Part shown: positions 8,974 through 18,562 of the stretch, one piece after another
Numbering within the stretch: the first letter of the stretch is position 1
How the letters are laid out: each line of letters begins with the position of its first letter
DNA from: CBFIDA01 sp965661085
GTDB lineage: Bacteria > Pseudomonadota > Gammaproteobacteria > Comchoanobacterales > Comchoanobacteraceae
Direction of reading: 5' to 3'
DNA: 64,000 nt
Assembly: GCA_965661085.1 (NCBI GenBank)
Contig: CBFIDA010000001.1
Coordinates: 124,001 to 188,000 of the forward strand
Program-made: the position numbers and the translations under genes
Notes under the pieces: generated by a model
Databases searched by the model: none
Told to the model about the DNA's origin: nothing
The model's input: only the letters and a program-made list of their open reading frames with translations

Positions 8974-10132
8974 ATGGTGGGTTTTCATATTCATAATATG
9001 TCCAACGACCATCTTGCACGATGCAACCCGACTGCTTAAACCGGAAGACATGCGATTCTATCAGCATTTGTGCTGTAATCATACAGTCATCGTAATTGGG
9101 TTGTGTTGATTGACGATAAAACCAACGCCACACTGCTTGGGTCTCAAAGGGTTTCAGCCACAGATAAAAAAACCAACACAGGCATGCCAGTGGTCCAATG
9201 ACCATCTCACATAAGAAAAAAGACAACCAAGGCCAACAATGTCGTTTGCAGCATGCAAGTATGTTGCGCTTCTGATGGGTGACGACAAGACGCACGATCG
9301 CATGCAACACCAAGCAACACCCCATGGTCATCGGCATCATGGCCAGCCCAAAAGTACCGTGCAACAACCATGTCGGCATCCCAAACCACCATACAGCGGC
9401 AGATAAAATCAAGCCCACAAAGCCAACCGTCAACCAGCGATGACACAGGTACATATTTGGGTTGATGTTGTGTTTTTTCCCCAATCAACAAGGCTTATAG
9501 TCGCACCGCATATCAATGATCAGCATGACCAAGACTTGCACAAGATAGGGCAACACCCACCACAAAGGCAAGGCAATCCAAGGAAAATACGTGGCCAGCA
9601 TCGGCAAACTCGCCAAATAACACACCCATGCCCACTGCAACCACCGATCGTGGTATCTGGCGGGAAGGATGCGACTGGGGTATGGCACAACAACAACGGT
9701 ATACTTCTTAAGAAATTCTAAACCCTCGCTATCCTTTTTGTTAGGGGATTTTTCATCCAATGCTGGCACTGTAGCAACGTCATAATACGCTGCCTTCAAA
9801 GTGCCATCGTTCTTTAAATACTGGCCTAAACCTTCAGAATATGCCAAACGCGTCAATGCCGACAGTGACGTGCTCAAACCACGCCAAGTGATGGCACACA
9901 AAACAACCATACACGCAAAATGCAACATCAGAGGATGGACAACCTGAATGCCCATGAGACCCAACAACCAACATGGCCAGCCATAACCCAGCGCCATGGC
10001 AACCATCAACATCCCTGGTAACAAGTAGAGTGCCACACGCAAAAGATGACGCTGTATGTACCGATCCTTGGCCGCCAAAGTGTGTGCGCCATACCACCCC
10101 ATGCAAATCACATCATGCATGCTTCCTACCAT
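8954..10132 (-). pseudogene. Membrane-protein paralog interrupted by one in-frame TGA
   Basis: Two open segments lie in the same frame and touch: 10132-9485 (215 codons, then TGA at 9487-9485) and 9484-8954 (176 codons, beginning TTG directly after the TGA). Joined, they span 392 codons, close to the intact 406-aa gene next door (10211-11431). Parts can be aligned by eye: LCAITWRGLSTSLSALTRLA against LCAITWQCLNWVLIPLTRMA, and DRWLQWAWVCYLASLPML against DRWLKAFWALYLMALPLL. The second segment resembles the neighbour's C-terminal half more loosely. Neither segment has another stop. TGA ends many intact genes here, so it is a real stop in this organism. The product is therefore truncated, split or read through. 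About six membrane segments are predicted by eye. Function is unknown. Confidence 0.75.
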
Positions 10133-10210
10133 GGTACCACAAGATACTCAAATGCCAAGGCCTATAACATGCACACACCTGACAGAAGCCATCTGATCAA
10201 ACACAATGTT

Positions 10211-11431
10211 TTATGTTTTTAAGACCTGAGAAGCGCCTGAATCGTCATCTAAGCCACCCATGAGCAACAGCAACGAGCAATCTCGATGGACTTGAAATGC
10301 TTTGGCGAGCACACATTTCCCCTCGCATTTTAAACACTCCAGTTTTTCATCTCTAACACTATCATCTTGTTGACACCATAGCTGGTATGCCGACATCATC
10401 TCATTGGGCCTAGCCATCAAAGCCCAGGACCACTGCAACCATGCAACAGGCAAGAAAAAAATGGACATACATACACTCGCAATACCTTTATATACCTTTT
10501 GAGAACAACCCATACGCTTTGGCAGCCATCCAAATCCCTCAAACAACAACCAATGTAGACTATCGTCATGCCATATGTTCATGACCAAATGCATGCCCAA
10601 AGAGACCACTACAGCCCCCAAGACCACAGCAGGAAAAACTTGCGTCCACAACCATGCCGACGACAGATGTGCCATCAGCGCAGGCTGGTACCATGCGGCA
10701 CACGCCACAGCCCCTAAAACCAATATGGGCACCAAAGCCATTTGGCAATGTACAATCATATACCAGTATGGCCTTGCCTCTTTTGGGGTTTTACGGTATC
10801 TATAGTACCGCACCACAAAACTCAACAACATGAGCATCACAGGCGCCATAAAAAGGGTCAAACCTGTTAAAAAAGGTGATGCAACCAGGCCAACGTGTGG
10901 CACAAGGAGGGGCAACGCCATCAAGTACAGTGCCCAAAATGCTTTCAGCCAACGATCTTGACGCCTGCCTTGTTTGGCAGCCTTGAAAAATTTTCGCCCA
11001 AGTACTTTTTTCCGCAACAATTTTTTCTGCATTAAATCTTTGTCCACCCGATTGTTGGCCAAGTTAAAGCCGTTTTGAGTCCTAAATTCTGTCTCAACCT
11101 TTCTCGAATCTTTTTTTTCCAACTGAGCAGCTTTTTCTTCCAAACTCGATGTGGTCTGAAATGACTCATTCAAGTGATCTTTAAAATTTGGATGCGCCAT
11201 GCGGGTCAACGGAATCAAAACCCAGTTGAGGCACTGCCAGGTGATGGCACAGAGCCCAATCATGATGACACAATGGATCGTGGCGGCACTGGCGAAGGTC
11301 AAGCCCAAAAGGCCCGCCACATTCATGCCATACAAAATGGCAACCATGATGGGCAAGGCCACCAAAACTGGCACCAGCCATTTCAGATGTGCCCATAAGA
11401 AAGATGAGGATGTGATGTTGGGTGTGGGCAT
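10211..11431 (-). CDS. Orphan multi-pass membrane protein, intact copy (406 aa)
   Basis: I do not recognise the family. The protein has an N-terminal pair of hydrophobic segments (about 14-68, including AILYGMNVAGLLGLTF), then a charged region of about 90 residues rich in Lys, Glu and Arg (75-165). At least five more hydrophobic segments follow to about residue 345. The polar tail carries clustered cysteines (CLKCEGKC near 370). It is an evident paralog of the interrupted gene immediately downstream on the same strand, so a tandem duplication is likely. An AAGAGA-type ribosome site precedes the ATG. It lies about 100 bases downstream of dnaE, where accA stands in many gammaproteobacteria. Confidence 0.75.
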   Translation of the reverse strand: MPTPNITSSSFLWAHLKWLVPVLVALPIMVAILYGMNVAGLLGLTFASAATIHCVIMIGLCAITWQCLNWVLIPLTRMAHPNFKDHLNESFQTTSSLEEKAAQLEKKDSRKVETEFRTQNGFNLANNRVDKDLMQKKLLRKKVLGRKFFKAAKQGRRQDRWLKAFWALYLMALPLLVPHVGLVASPFLTGLTLFMAPVMLMLLSFVVRYYRYRKTPKEARPYWYMIVHCQMALVPILVLGAVACAAWYQPALMAHLSSAWLWTQVFPAVVLGAVVVSLGMHLVMNIWHDDSLHWLLFEGFGWLPKRMGCSQKVYKGIASVCMSIFFLPVAWLQWSWALMARPNEMMSAYQLWCQQDDSVRDEKLECLKCEGKCVLAKAFQVHRDCSLLLLMGGLDDDSGASQVLKT

Positions 11432-11532
11432 TGATTTTCTCTTTTTGATTTATTGTGGCGCCCATGGGTGGGGTCGAGTTTGATGACAGAGAGACTGACC
11501 AACATCAGGGCTATTTTGCCCATTGAGATAAA

Positions 11533-14500
11533 TCATTGGGTGCATGGAGATTCACGACAGGATTTCGGAATGTCGTAACCCAAGCGATGGCGCAACCAGT
11601 GCAAGCTGTCCAAGCGGCCGATCAAAAAATCGGACAACTGATGGCCAAATTTTTGGCCCGCCAAAATGGTTGTCGACAGCTCAGCCTGTTCAATGTGTAA
11701 GAGCAAACGCACATCGCCCGTTTCAATGGTGGCAAACATGTGTGCCAAAACATCATGAAAATCGTGTGGCGCCTGACGGGCATCTATGTGCAAATGCAGC
11801 ACTTTGGCATGCGCTAATTTCAGAGCCTCAACGGTCCAGACTTCCTGGGCTTGCAAACGTGTGCCTCCAGAATAATCATCGACCGAGGCCTCACCCGAGA
11901 CCACCAACTGTGCTCCTTTCACCAACAAGGCACGGTAGGCATCCACAGTTTTGCCAAACAACGCAACATCAACACGGCCACGTCGATCCTCTAGGGTTGC
12001 AAACGCCATGGGTCGGCCAGACTTGCTCTGCATCAACCGCACACCAATCACCAAGCCACAACAACGCACCACTTGCCCCATGGGCAAATCATGGCAACCA
12101 CGCACCCCCAAGGCCTTGAGCGTGGGTAAGACTTGATCCATTGGATGACCTGAAAAATAGTAGCCCAAGCTGTCATGCTCACCTTTCAAACGACGGGCAT
12201 CCGTCCAGGGTTGCACCTGCACGTACTCAAAGGTGGCCCCAGTGGTTTGTGTGACCCCTACAAACATATCACGCTGACCCGAAGCTCGGTCTTTCAATTG
12301 ACGATCGGCTTGTTGCACAGCCTTCTCAATTGAGGCAAAGATGTGCCAACGAGGCTGGCCAAGACCATCCAAGGCACCAGCTTGACACAACGCTTCCAAC
12401 AAACGTTTGTTGAGCTTGCCTGATTCCGCCAAACACATGCACACGCTCACCAAATCTTGAAATTGCCCGTGTGCTTGACGATAAGCCACCAAGGTTTCTG
12501 CTGCGGCTTGACCCACACCTTTGATGGCACCGAGCCCATAAACAATATCGCCTTGAGCATTGACCTTGAAGGCATACATACTATGATTGATGTCTGCACG
12601 CTGCACCACCAATTTCATACGGCCACATTCCTCTAGGAACACCACGATTTTGTCGGTGTTGTCCATGTCGGAGGACAGCACCGATGCCATGAAAAATGCA
12701 GGATGGTGTGCCTTCAACCATGCCGTTTGGTAAGAAAGCATGGCATAGGCCACAGAATGTGAACGGTTGAAACCATAGCCTGCAAACTTTTCAATGACAT
12801 CAAAGATGGTGCCTGCAAGGTGTTTTGGCACGTCTTGTTCCATCGCACCATGAATGAAAATGGAGCGTTGCTTGGCCATTTCTTCTGGCTTTTTCTTACC
12901 CATGGCACGACGCAGCAAATCTGCACCACCCAAAGTGTATCCCGACAATGTTTGCGCGATTTGCATGACTTGCTCTTGATACAAAATGACCCCATAAGTC
13001 GAATCCAAAATGGGCGCCAGACTTGGATGCAAATGACGTATCTCGGCACGGCCATGCTTACGATCAATGAAATCATCGACCATACCAGATTGCAATGGAC
13101 CGGGTCGAAACAAGGCCACCAAACTGACCAAATCTTCAAAACAATCCGGTCGTAAACGCTTGATCAGATCTTTCATCCCACGTGATTCCAACTGGAAAAT
13201 GGCCGTGGAATGACAAGCTTGCAACATGGTGAAAACTTTGGGATCGTCCAAGGGAATGGCACCCATGTCCACATCAGCAACTTGTGCAGCATTTAAGGCC
13301 TGAAGGGTCCAATCGATGATGGTCAGTGTTCGCAAACCTAAAAAGTCAAACTTCACCAGACCAATGCGCTCGAGGTCATCTTTGTCGAACTGTGAGATGC
13401 TGCCCTGATCGGCCTCCAAATACAATGGCATGAATGAGACCAAGGGTTTTGGTGAAATCACCACCCCACCTGCATGACGACCAACTTGCCTGACCACACC
13501 TTCCAACTTCATGGCCAACGTCAACAAATGTTTCACTTCGGGTTCGTCAGCATAACGTTCCGCCAGCAGTGGCTCTTGAGCCAACGCTTTGTCTAGGGTG
13601 ATGCCAAGATCCATGGGGATCAATTTGGCCAAACGATCGACAAACCCATAGGGATGGCCCAAAACACGGCCCACGTCTCGGACCACAGCCTTGGCAGCCA
13701 TGGTGCCAAACGTGATGATTTGTGAGACATGATCATGCCCATAACGGGTGGCCACATATTCGATGACACGATCTCGACCATCCATGCAAAAATCAATATC
13801 AAAATCGGGCATGGACACACGTTCAGGATTGAGAAAGCGCTCAAAGAGCAACTGATAATGGATTGGATCGATGTCGGTGATGCCGAGCGCATAGGCCACC
13901 AATGAGCCCGCACCCGATCCACGACCTGGCCCAACAGGAATGCCCTGAGTACGTGACCATGCAATGAAGTCTGCCACGATCAGAAAGTAGCCTGGAAATT
14001 GCATGCGTATGATGACCTGACATTCTGTATCCAAACGTGTCCAATAGACCTGACGTTTGGCCTTAGGAACATTTTTCAGTGCTTTCTCAAAGCGCTTTTC
14101 AAGACCTGTTTTGGCTGTTTTAATAAAGTGATCGTCCAGGGTTTCATGCTGCGCGATTGGGAAATCTGGCAAATGATTGACACCAAATACGAACTGAAAG
14201 TTACAGCGCTTTGCAACACGCACCGTATTGGCAATTGCCTGGGGATGATCGGCAAACAAAGCTACCATCTCGGCCGTACTGCGCAGATATTGCTGAGGTG
14301 TATGTTGTCGATCTCGAGGTTGATCGAGTGTCTCACCACGATCGATACACACTCTTGCCTCATGCGCGGTGAAGTCATCCTCCTGAATGAAGCATACACC
14401 ATTGGTTGCGACCAAGGGACACTCATAATGCTGTGCACACGCGACTTGTATACGCTCACGCTCACGTTCCCCAGCATGGCCCAACCGTGCAAGCCCAATA

Positions 14501-14988
14501 CAGAGTCGATCACCAAAACAAGCCACGAGGTGCGCCATCATCTCTGCAAACGATGTTTTGGTCTCGGCATCTTCGGCCACATGCCACACGTTGCTCTGGG
14601 GCAAAACAATCATCATCAAATCTTGGGTCGATGCTTTGCACAAATCTTGCCAAGGGATGACCGATGTGTCTGAGAAATCGGCTTGCTGTTGTGTGACCCA
14701 CTTGGACAAATGCAAATAACCAGTATGCGACATACACAACAGCACCACATCCATGAAATGACTGTGGCATGCCAAACGCAGCTGGGCACCAATCAAGGGT
14801 TTGATGCCTGCCTTCATGCCATGTTGGTAAAACTTGATACTGCCATAACAATTTTCAAGATCGGTGATGGCCATGGCTGGCATACGATCCGAGACGGCTG
14901 CTTCGATCAGTGGCCCAATGCGACACATGCCATCCCGGACAGAATATTCGGTATGCACATGCAAGTGTACAAATTGAGGGGTCGCCAT
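11533..14988 (-). CDS. dnaE: DNA polymerase III alpha subunit
   Basis: This is the replicative polymerase catalytic subunit. At 1151 aa it matches E. coli DnaE (1160). The PHP domain opens the protein (FVHLHVHTEYS at about 6-16), and the polymerase active site includes PDFDIDFCMDGRDRV near 400 with its catalytic aspartates. Finger and beta-binding regions follow, then the OB fold toward the C-terminus. I chose the ATG at 14988 because GAGG lies nine bases upstream within the end of rnhB; an ATG at 15003 is in frame but overlaps that site. It starts 1 base beyond the rnhB stop, so the two are coupled. Proofreading would come from a separate DnaQ, not in this window. Confidence 0.96.
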   Translation of the reverse strand: MATPQFVHLHVHTEYSVRDGMCRIGPLIEAAVSDRMPAMAITDLENCYGSIKFYQHGMKAGIKPLIGAQLRLACHSHFMDVVLLCMSHTGYLHLSKWVTQQQADFSDTSVIPWQDLCKASTQDLMMIVLPQSNVWHVAEDAETKTSFAEMMAHLVACFGDRLCIGLARLGHAGERERERIQVACAQHYECPLVATNGVCFIQEDDFTAHEARVCIDRGETLDQPRDRQHTPQQYLRSTAEMVALFADHPQAIANTVRVAKRCNFQFVFGVNHLPDFPIAQHETLDDHFIKTAKTGLEKRFEKALKNVPKAKRQVYWTRLDTECQVIIRMQFPGYFLIVADFIAWSRTQGIPVGPGRGSGAGSLVAYALGITDIDPIHYQLLFERFLNPERVSMPDFDIDFCMDGRDRVIEYVATRYGHDHVSQIITFGTMAAKAVVRDVGRVLGHPYGFVDRLAKLIPMDLGITLDKALAQEPLLAERYADEPEVKHLLTLAMKLEGVVRQVGRHAGGVVISPKPLVSFMPLYLEADQGSISQFDKDDLERIGLVKFDFLGLRTLTIIDWTLQALNAAQVADVDMGAIPLDDPKVFTMLQACHSTAIFQLESRGMKDLIKRLRPDCFEDLVSLVALFRPGPLQSGMVDDFIDRKHGRAEIRHLHPSLAPILDSTYGVILYQEQVMQIAQTLSGYTLGGADLLRRAMGKKKPEEMAKQRSIFIHGAMEQDVPKHLAGTIFDVIEKFAGYGFNRSHSVAYAMLSYQTAWLKAHHPAFFMASVLSSDMDNTDKIVVFLEECGRMKLVVQRADINHSMYAFKVNAQGDIVYGLGAIKGVGQAAAETLVAYRQAHGQFQDLVSVCMCLAESGKLNKRLLEALCQAGALDGLGQPRWHIFASIEKAVQQADRQLKDRASGQRDMFVGVTQTTGATFEYVQVQPWTDARRLKGEHDSLGYYFSGHPMDQVLPTLKALGVRGCHDLPMGQVVRCCGLVIGVRLMQSKSGRPMAFATLEDRRGRVDVALFGKTVDAYRALLVKGAQLVVSGEASVDDYSGGTRLQAQEVWTVEALKLAHAKVLHLHIDARQAPHDFHDVLAHMFATIETGDVRLLLHIEQAELSTTILAGQKFGHQLSDFLIGRLDSLHWLRHRLGYDIPKSCRESPCTQ

Positions 14989-14989
14989 A

Positions 14990-15583
14990 TCATGAGCCCT
15001 CATCGGTCACAAGTGCCTGATGCTGTTGTTTGGCACGGCGCACAGGCGCAAAGCTTTGACGATGAAGACGACACGGCCCATGGGCTTGCAATGCGGCAAG
15101 ATGCGCAGCTGTGCCATAACCTTTGTGCTGCGCAAAACCATACTCAGGAAAATGGCGATCCATGGCAACGATCAACTGGTCACGAGTGACCTTGGCCACA
15201 ATCGAAGCAGCACTGATGCAAGCATGCAACGCATCACCCTGAATCACCGCCTCAGCGGGCACCACCAAAGCAGGCGTGCGATTGCCATCGATCAAAACAT
15301 GATCGGGTTGCGGCATCAATTTTTCAACAGCGCGCGTCATGGCCAACATGGTTGCTTGTAAAATGTTGAGCGCATCGATTTCGGCCACACTGGCCACACC
15401 AATGGACCATGCCACCGCCTGACTGGTGATGGCATCGTAACACACGTTTCTTTGTTTTTCAGACAGTTTTTTGGAATCGGTCAACAATGGCCCATGCCAA
15501 TTTTGTGGTAAAATGACCGCAGCTGCCACCACAGGACCAGCCAAAGGACCCCGACCTGCTTCATCAACCCCCGCAATACGCAT
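14990..15583 (-). CDS. rnhB: Ribonuclease HII
   Basis: It cleaves RNA in RNA-DNA hybrids and incises at single ribonucleotides. The 197-aa protein opens with the signature GVDEAGRGPLAGPV (about 4-17), carrying the first catalytic D-E pair. Other catalytic acids lie in TDSKKLS and in HVLIDGN. The ATG at 15583 is preceded by AAGG at a spacing of five, so the much longer open frame upstream is not coding. It sits between lpxA (33 bases away) and dnaE. In the common gammaproteobacterial order lpxB lies between lpxA and rnhB; here it is missing. Confidence 0.95.
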   Translation of the reverse strand: MRIAGVDEAGRGPLAGPVVAAAVILPQNWHGPLLTDSKKLSEKQRNVCYDAITSQAVAWSIGVASVAEIDALNILQATMLAMTRAVEKLMPQPDHVLIDGNRTPALVVPAEAVIQGDALHACISAASIVAKVTRDQLIVAMDRHFPEYGFAQHKGYGTAAHLAALQAHGPCRLHRQSFAPVRRAKQQHQALVTDEGS

Positions 15584-15615
15584 GGTCACCTTACTGTCTC
15601 CGATGAACCCAACAC

Positions 15616-16398
15616 TCAACGCACCAGCCCACGATCTGAACAAGACAAGATGTCCAGCATGTGTTGCACTTCTGGAAATTCCCCAACATATTCGCTCAGT
15701 TGTGCGCGTGCATGTTCCATCTCCAACGCACGACGAAACACAATGCGATGGCATTCTTCCATGATGCGAATCAGCTCAACACTGTATCCCAAACGCTCCA
15801 TGCCAACTTTATTGATGCCCAAAACTTTGGGCGGCACACCACGCACCATCGTCAACGCCATCACATCTTTATTGATGGGTGACAAGCGATCGATGAATGC
15901 ACCAAACCCAATCTTACAAAACTGACGCACACCGGCGCAATGACCGATCACTGCATGATCATTGACCTGTACATGACCTGCCAATGTGGCTTGATTGACC
16001 AATGTGATCGCATGCCCCAAACGACAGTCGTGTGCAACGTGTGTCGACATCATGAAAATATTACGATCCCCGATGACGGTCTTGCCTGAATCATGAATGG
16101 AGCCCCGGTTGATTGTGCAATATTCATGAAAAGTATTGTCGTTGCCGATTTCAAGCTTGCCCGCATCTTCAGGGCGATCATGACGACTTTGTGAATCTCC
16201 CCCCAAGGATGCAAAAGAAGCCACTCGGTTGCGTTGCCCCATGGTGATGTTTTTGTGCAACATGGCATGACCATCAATGCTGCATCCTGACCCTAAGACC
16301 ACATTGGGCCCAATGACAGCATAAGGGCCTACCGCAATCGTGTCATCTTCAAAAATTACCGACGGATCGATGACAGCCGTAGGATGGATCAAGCTCAT
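15616..16398 (-). CDS. lpxA: UDP-N-acetylglucosamine O-acyltransferase
   Basis: It performs the first step of lipid A synthesis, transferring an acyl chain from ACP to the 3-OH of UDP-GlcNAc in the cytoplasm. The 260 aa compare with 262 in E. coli. Hexapeptide repeats of the left-handed beta helix run from about 5 to 190 (PYAVIGPNVVLGSG and similar). The catalytic histidine lies in STHVAHDC, followed by the conserved NQATLAGHV. The C-terminal third is helical. The ATG overlaps the fabZ stop (ATGA), so translation is coupled. Confidence 0.96.
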   Translation of the reverse strand: MSLIHPTAVIDPSVIFEDDTIAVGPYAVIGPNVVLGSGCSIDGHAMLHKNITMGQRNRVASFASLGGDSQSRHDRPEDAGKLEIGNDNTFHEYCTINRGSIHDSGKTVIGDRNIFMMSTHVAHDCRLGHAITLVNQATLAGHVQVNDHAVIGHCAGVRQFCKIGFGAFIDRLSPINKDVMALTMVRGVPPKVLGINKVGMERLGYSVELIRIMEECHRIVFRRALEMEHARAQLSEYVGEFPEVQHMLDILSCSDRGLVR

Positions 16399-16841
16399 AA
16401 GGTGGCACTCGCTAGCAAAATCTCTGCCGAACAAGCCAACTGATCGCCGACCCAGGCTTCTGCAGCAATTTTCATAAAGTTTTTCTTTTGACGTATCAAG
16501 GTGACTTTTTTTGTCAACTGATCACCAGGATGCACAGGATGTTTGAAACGGACATCATCGGCACTGGCAAACACAAAAAATGTGTCTGGATCACGCTCAT
16601 CTATGCCGTTGGTGAAGGCATACAGCACCCCCCCAGCTTGTGCCAAAGCTTCTAAAATTAAAACACCAGGCATGATTGGACGCCCAGGGAAATGCCCCTG
16701 AAAAAAAGGTTCATTGATGGAGACATTTTTTAGGGTTTCGATGGATTGCCCAGGCTGCACATCGATGACGCGATCGACCAACAGCATGGGATAACGATGC
16801 GGCAAAATTGCCATGATTTTTTTTATGTCTACGGTGTTCAT
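16395..16841 (-). CDS. fabZ: 3-hydroxyacyl-ACP dehydratase FabZ
   Basis: It dehydrates beta-hydroxyacyl-ACP in fatty-acid elongation and competes with LpxA for the same substrate pool. The hot-dog fold motif GHFPGRPIMPGVL carries the catalytic His, and the catalytic Glu follows in ILEALAQ. The length of 148 aa is normal. The ATG at 16841 has a strong AGGAG at spacing five. The stop overlaps the lpxA start. It lies 31 bases after lpxD, giving the order lpxD-fabZ-lpxA seen across Gram-negative bacteria. Confidence 0.96.
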   Translation of the reverse strand: MNTVDIKKIMAILPHRYPMLLVDRVIDVQPGQSIETLKNVSINEPFFQGHFPGRPIMPGVLILEALAQAGGVLYAFTNGIDERDPDTFFVFASADDVRFKHPVHPGDQLTKKVTLIRQKKNFMKIAAEAWVGDQLACSAEILLASATL

Positions 16842-16872
16842 CTCAACTCCTCTTACCCGACACAGCAACATC

Positions 16873-17892
16873 TTACTGACAACGACGCCACAGCTCTGGC
16901 AACTTTTGAAGCAAATACCGGCATCTGGCCCACAAAAATTCTGGCAAAACGTGAAACGCACTACAATAGGTGCCTTGCTGCTTGATCGACTTCAAAACTG
17001 TAGAGCAAGATTTTATCACAACTTGATCTGCAATTTCAATATGATCAACCGCGCGTGTGCCACCTGCCAGGATGACCTGCTGACCGATTTTGGTGCTGCC
17101 CCCAATGGCAGTGCCACCACAAATCAGTGTCTTGGCACCAATCTCAACGTTGTGACCAATGATGCATTGATTGTCAATTTTAACATCGTCACCAATGATG
17201 GTGTTCGACAGTGTCCCACGATCGATGGTCGTGTTGGCTCCCACCTCAACTCGGGCGCCAATTGTCACCCCACCCGCATGTGGGATTTTTTCCCATGCAT
17301 GCGGTGCCGTGCAAGGCACAAAACCAAAGCCATCAGCCCCAATCACAGCACCTGAATGCAACAAACAATGCGGGCCAATGGATGCACCTGGATACAGTGT
17401 GACCTGTGCATGCAATGTTGTGCCCTCTGCCACACATACCGTGTCGCCCACAACACAACCAGCTGCCACAACACAGTCGGCCCCAATGCATGCACCTGCA
17501 CCGACCACGACATGCGCACCAATGTGCGCCGTTGGCGCCACTTCAGCAGTCGGATCGATCACTGCGGTAGGGTGTATGCCAGGTATCGCCTCAGGATTGG
17601 GATGAAACAGTTGCATCAATTTGGCAAAGGCCAGGCGCGGTTGCGCCACAACAATGCCCACGGTTGTGATTTGATCGACACACGCTTCTCCAACCACCAA
17701 ACATCCGCAACGTCGGGGTGATGCAGAAGATTTGACGCTGCGGAATTGCACCGCAATTGTATGTTTGACCATCGCCTCCGGCGCCACCACCCGATCGATG
17801 ACATACGTCGTGGGCACAATGGTATCGTCACATACAAGGCGGCCATTGAGATATGCAGCGATGTCAGTGAGCGTGTGCACAACATTCCCCAT
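16873..17892 (-). CDS. lpxD: UDP-3-O-acylglucosamine N-acyltransferase
   Basis: It adds the second acyl chain in lipid A assembly, N-linked at position 2. From the ATG at 17892 the protein is 339 aa, against 341 in E. coli LpxD. An N-terminal uridine-binding domain is followed by hexapeptide repeats from about 95 (PTAVIDPTAEVAPTAHIG). The catalytic His sits in CIIGHNVEIG. A second in-frame ATG at 17931, ten bases from the skp stop, would give 352 aa. Neither start has a convincing ribosome site. The U-tract of a terminator-like hairpin runs directly into the ATG at 17892, so expression may be limited here. Confidence 0.93.
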   Translation of the reverse strand: MGNVVHTLTDIAAYLNGRLVCDDTIVPTTYVIDRVVAPEAMVKHTIAVQFRSVKSSASPRRCGCLVVGEACVDQITTVGIVVAQPRLAFAKLMQLFHPNPEAIPGIHPTAVIDPTAEVAPTAHIGAHVVVGAGACIGADCVVAAGCVVGDTVCVAEGTTLHAQVTLYPGASIGPHCLLHSGAVIGADGFGFVPCTAPHAWEKIPHAGGVTIGARVEVGANTTIDRGTLSNTIIGDDVKIDNQCIIGHNVEIGAKTLICGGTAIGGSTKIGQQVILAGGTRAVDHIEIADQVVIKSCSTVLKSIKQQGTYCSAFHVLPEFLWARCRYLLQKLPELWRRCQ

Positions 17893-17928
17893 AAAAAAAC
17901 CACGCACATTAAAATTGGCGTGGTTTTT
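17893..17928 (-). terminator. Terminator-like hairpin between skp and lpxD
   Basis: On the minus strand AAAAACCACGC (17928-17918) pairs perfectly with GCGTGGTTTTT (17905-17895) around a 12-base loop. The T run continues to seven and abuts the ATG of lpxD at 17892. The shape is that of an intrinsic terminator or attenuator. It also occupies the place where the lpxD ribosome-binding site should be. Confidence 0.6.
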
Positions 17929-17940
17929 CATGATTCTGAT

Positions 17941-18447
17941 TTATGCCATTTTGGCGTAAAAACGTTTTTGGACCGCCTGCGTGATGTCGGCCTTGTCATC
18001 TGCCACAGTCAATGCCACATTTTTGTATAAAACAACGTCGATGTGGTGATTTTTGGCATAGGCCTTGACCACCTGCTCAAGCTTTTTAAACAAACCATCT
18101 AGGGCATCATGCTGATCTTTCATCATCGCTTGCGTCAATGTGGCACGATCATGAAAAGCAGTTTGCAATGTTTGTATTTTTTCAGCATGTTGTTTTTGCC
18201 AAACAGCTTGCTTCATGGTTTGCTTGTTGTGGTCAAGTTTGACCAAATCCAAACGCAAGTTTTCGATTTTCTTTGAAATCTTAGTCTGGCGATCGCTGTA
18301 TCGTGCCTTCAATGTCGCCTCGATTTTTTTGATGGAAGGGGATGCTTTGATGATGGCGTTGGCATCGGCCATCGCAACGCTGGAAGCAAAGCTGGCGACG
18401 GCCACCAAGCTTAAAGCCACAGTGAAACATTTTTTGAAAACATGCAT
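17941..18447 (-). CDS. skp: Periplasmic chaperone Skp/OmpH family
   Basis: Skp holds unfolded outer-membrane proteins in the periplasm on the way to BamA. The 168-aa product begins with a signal peptide (basic MHVFKK, hydrophobic VALSLVAVASFA, likely cleavage after AMA near residue 27). It continues as a Lys/Gln-rich helical, coiled-coil-like protein. A C-terminal segment, IDVVLYKNVALTVADD, matches the family's small beta domain. AGGA precedes the ATG at 18447 at good spacing, so the longer upstream frame is rejected. It stands downstream of bamA, as usual, and the hairpin above follows its stop. Confidence 0.88.
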   Translation of the reverse strand: MHVFKKCFTVALSLVAVASFASSVAMADANAIIKASPSIKKIEATLKARYSDRQTKISKKIENLRLDLVKLDHNKQTMKQAVWQKQHAEKIQTLQTAFHDRATLTQAMMKDQHDALDGLFKKLEQVVKAYAKNHHIDVVLYKNVALTVADDKADITQAVQKRFYAKMA

Positions 18448-18562
18448 GGTGATTTCCTCATTTGAACAATAAACCGGCCAAAAGACCTTGACTACAATGT
18501 ACACATGTCGGCCGACACACTCAAGCAAAAACAGCCAAACCAGGCCCCAAAATTGACAGCTG

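Noticed and set aside
9485..9487. TGA read as tryptophan or selenocysteine to join the split membrane-protein gene
   Set aside because: TGA is the terminator of many intact genes in the window (etfB, ald, ETF-QO, ung, fabZ, polA, putA), so it is a stop in this code. No selenocysteine element is recognisable after it.
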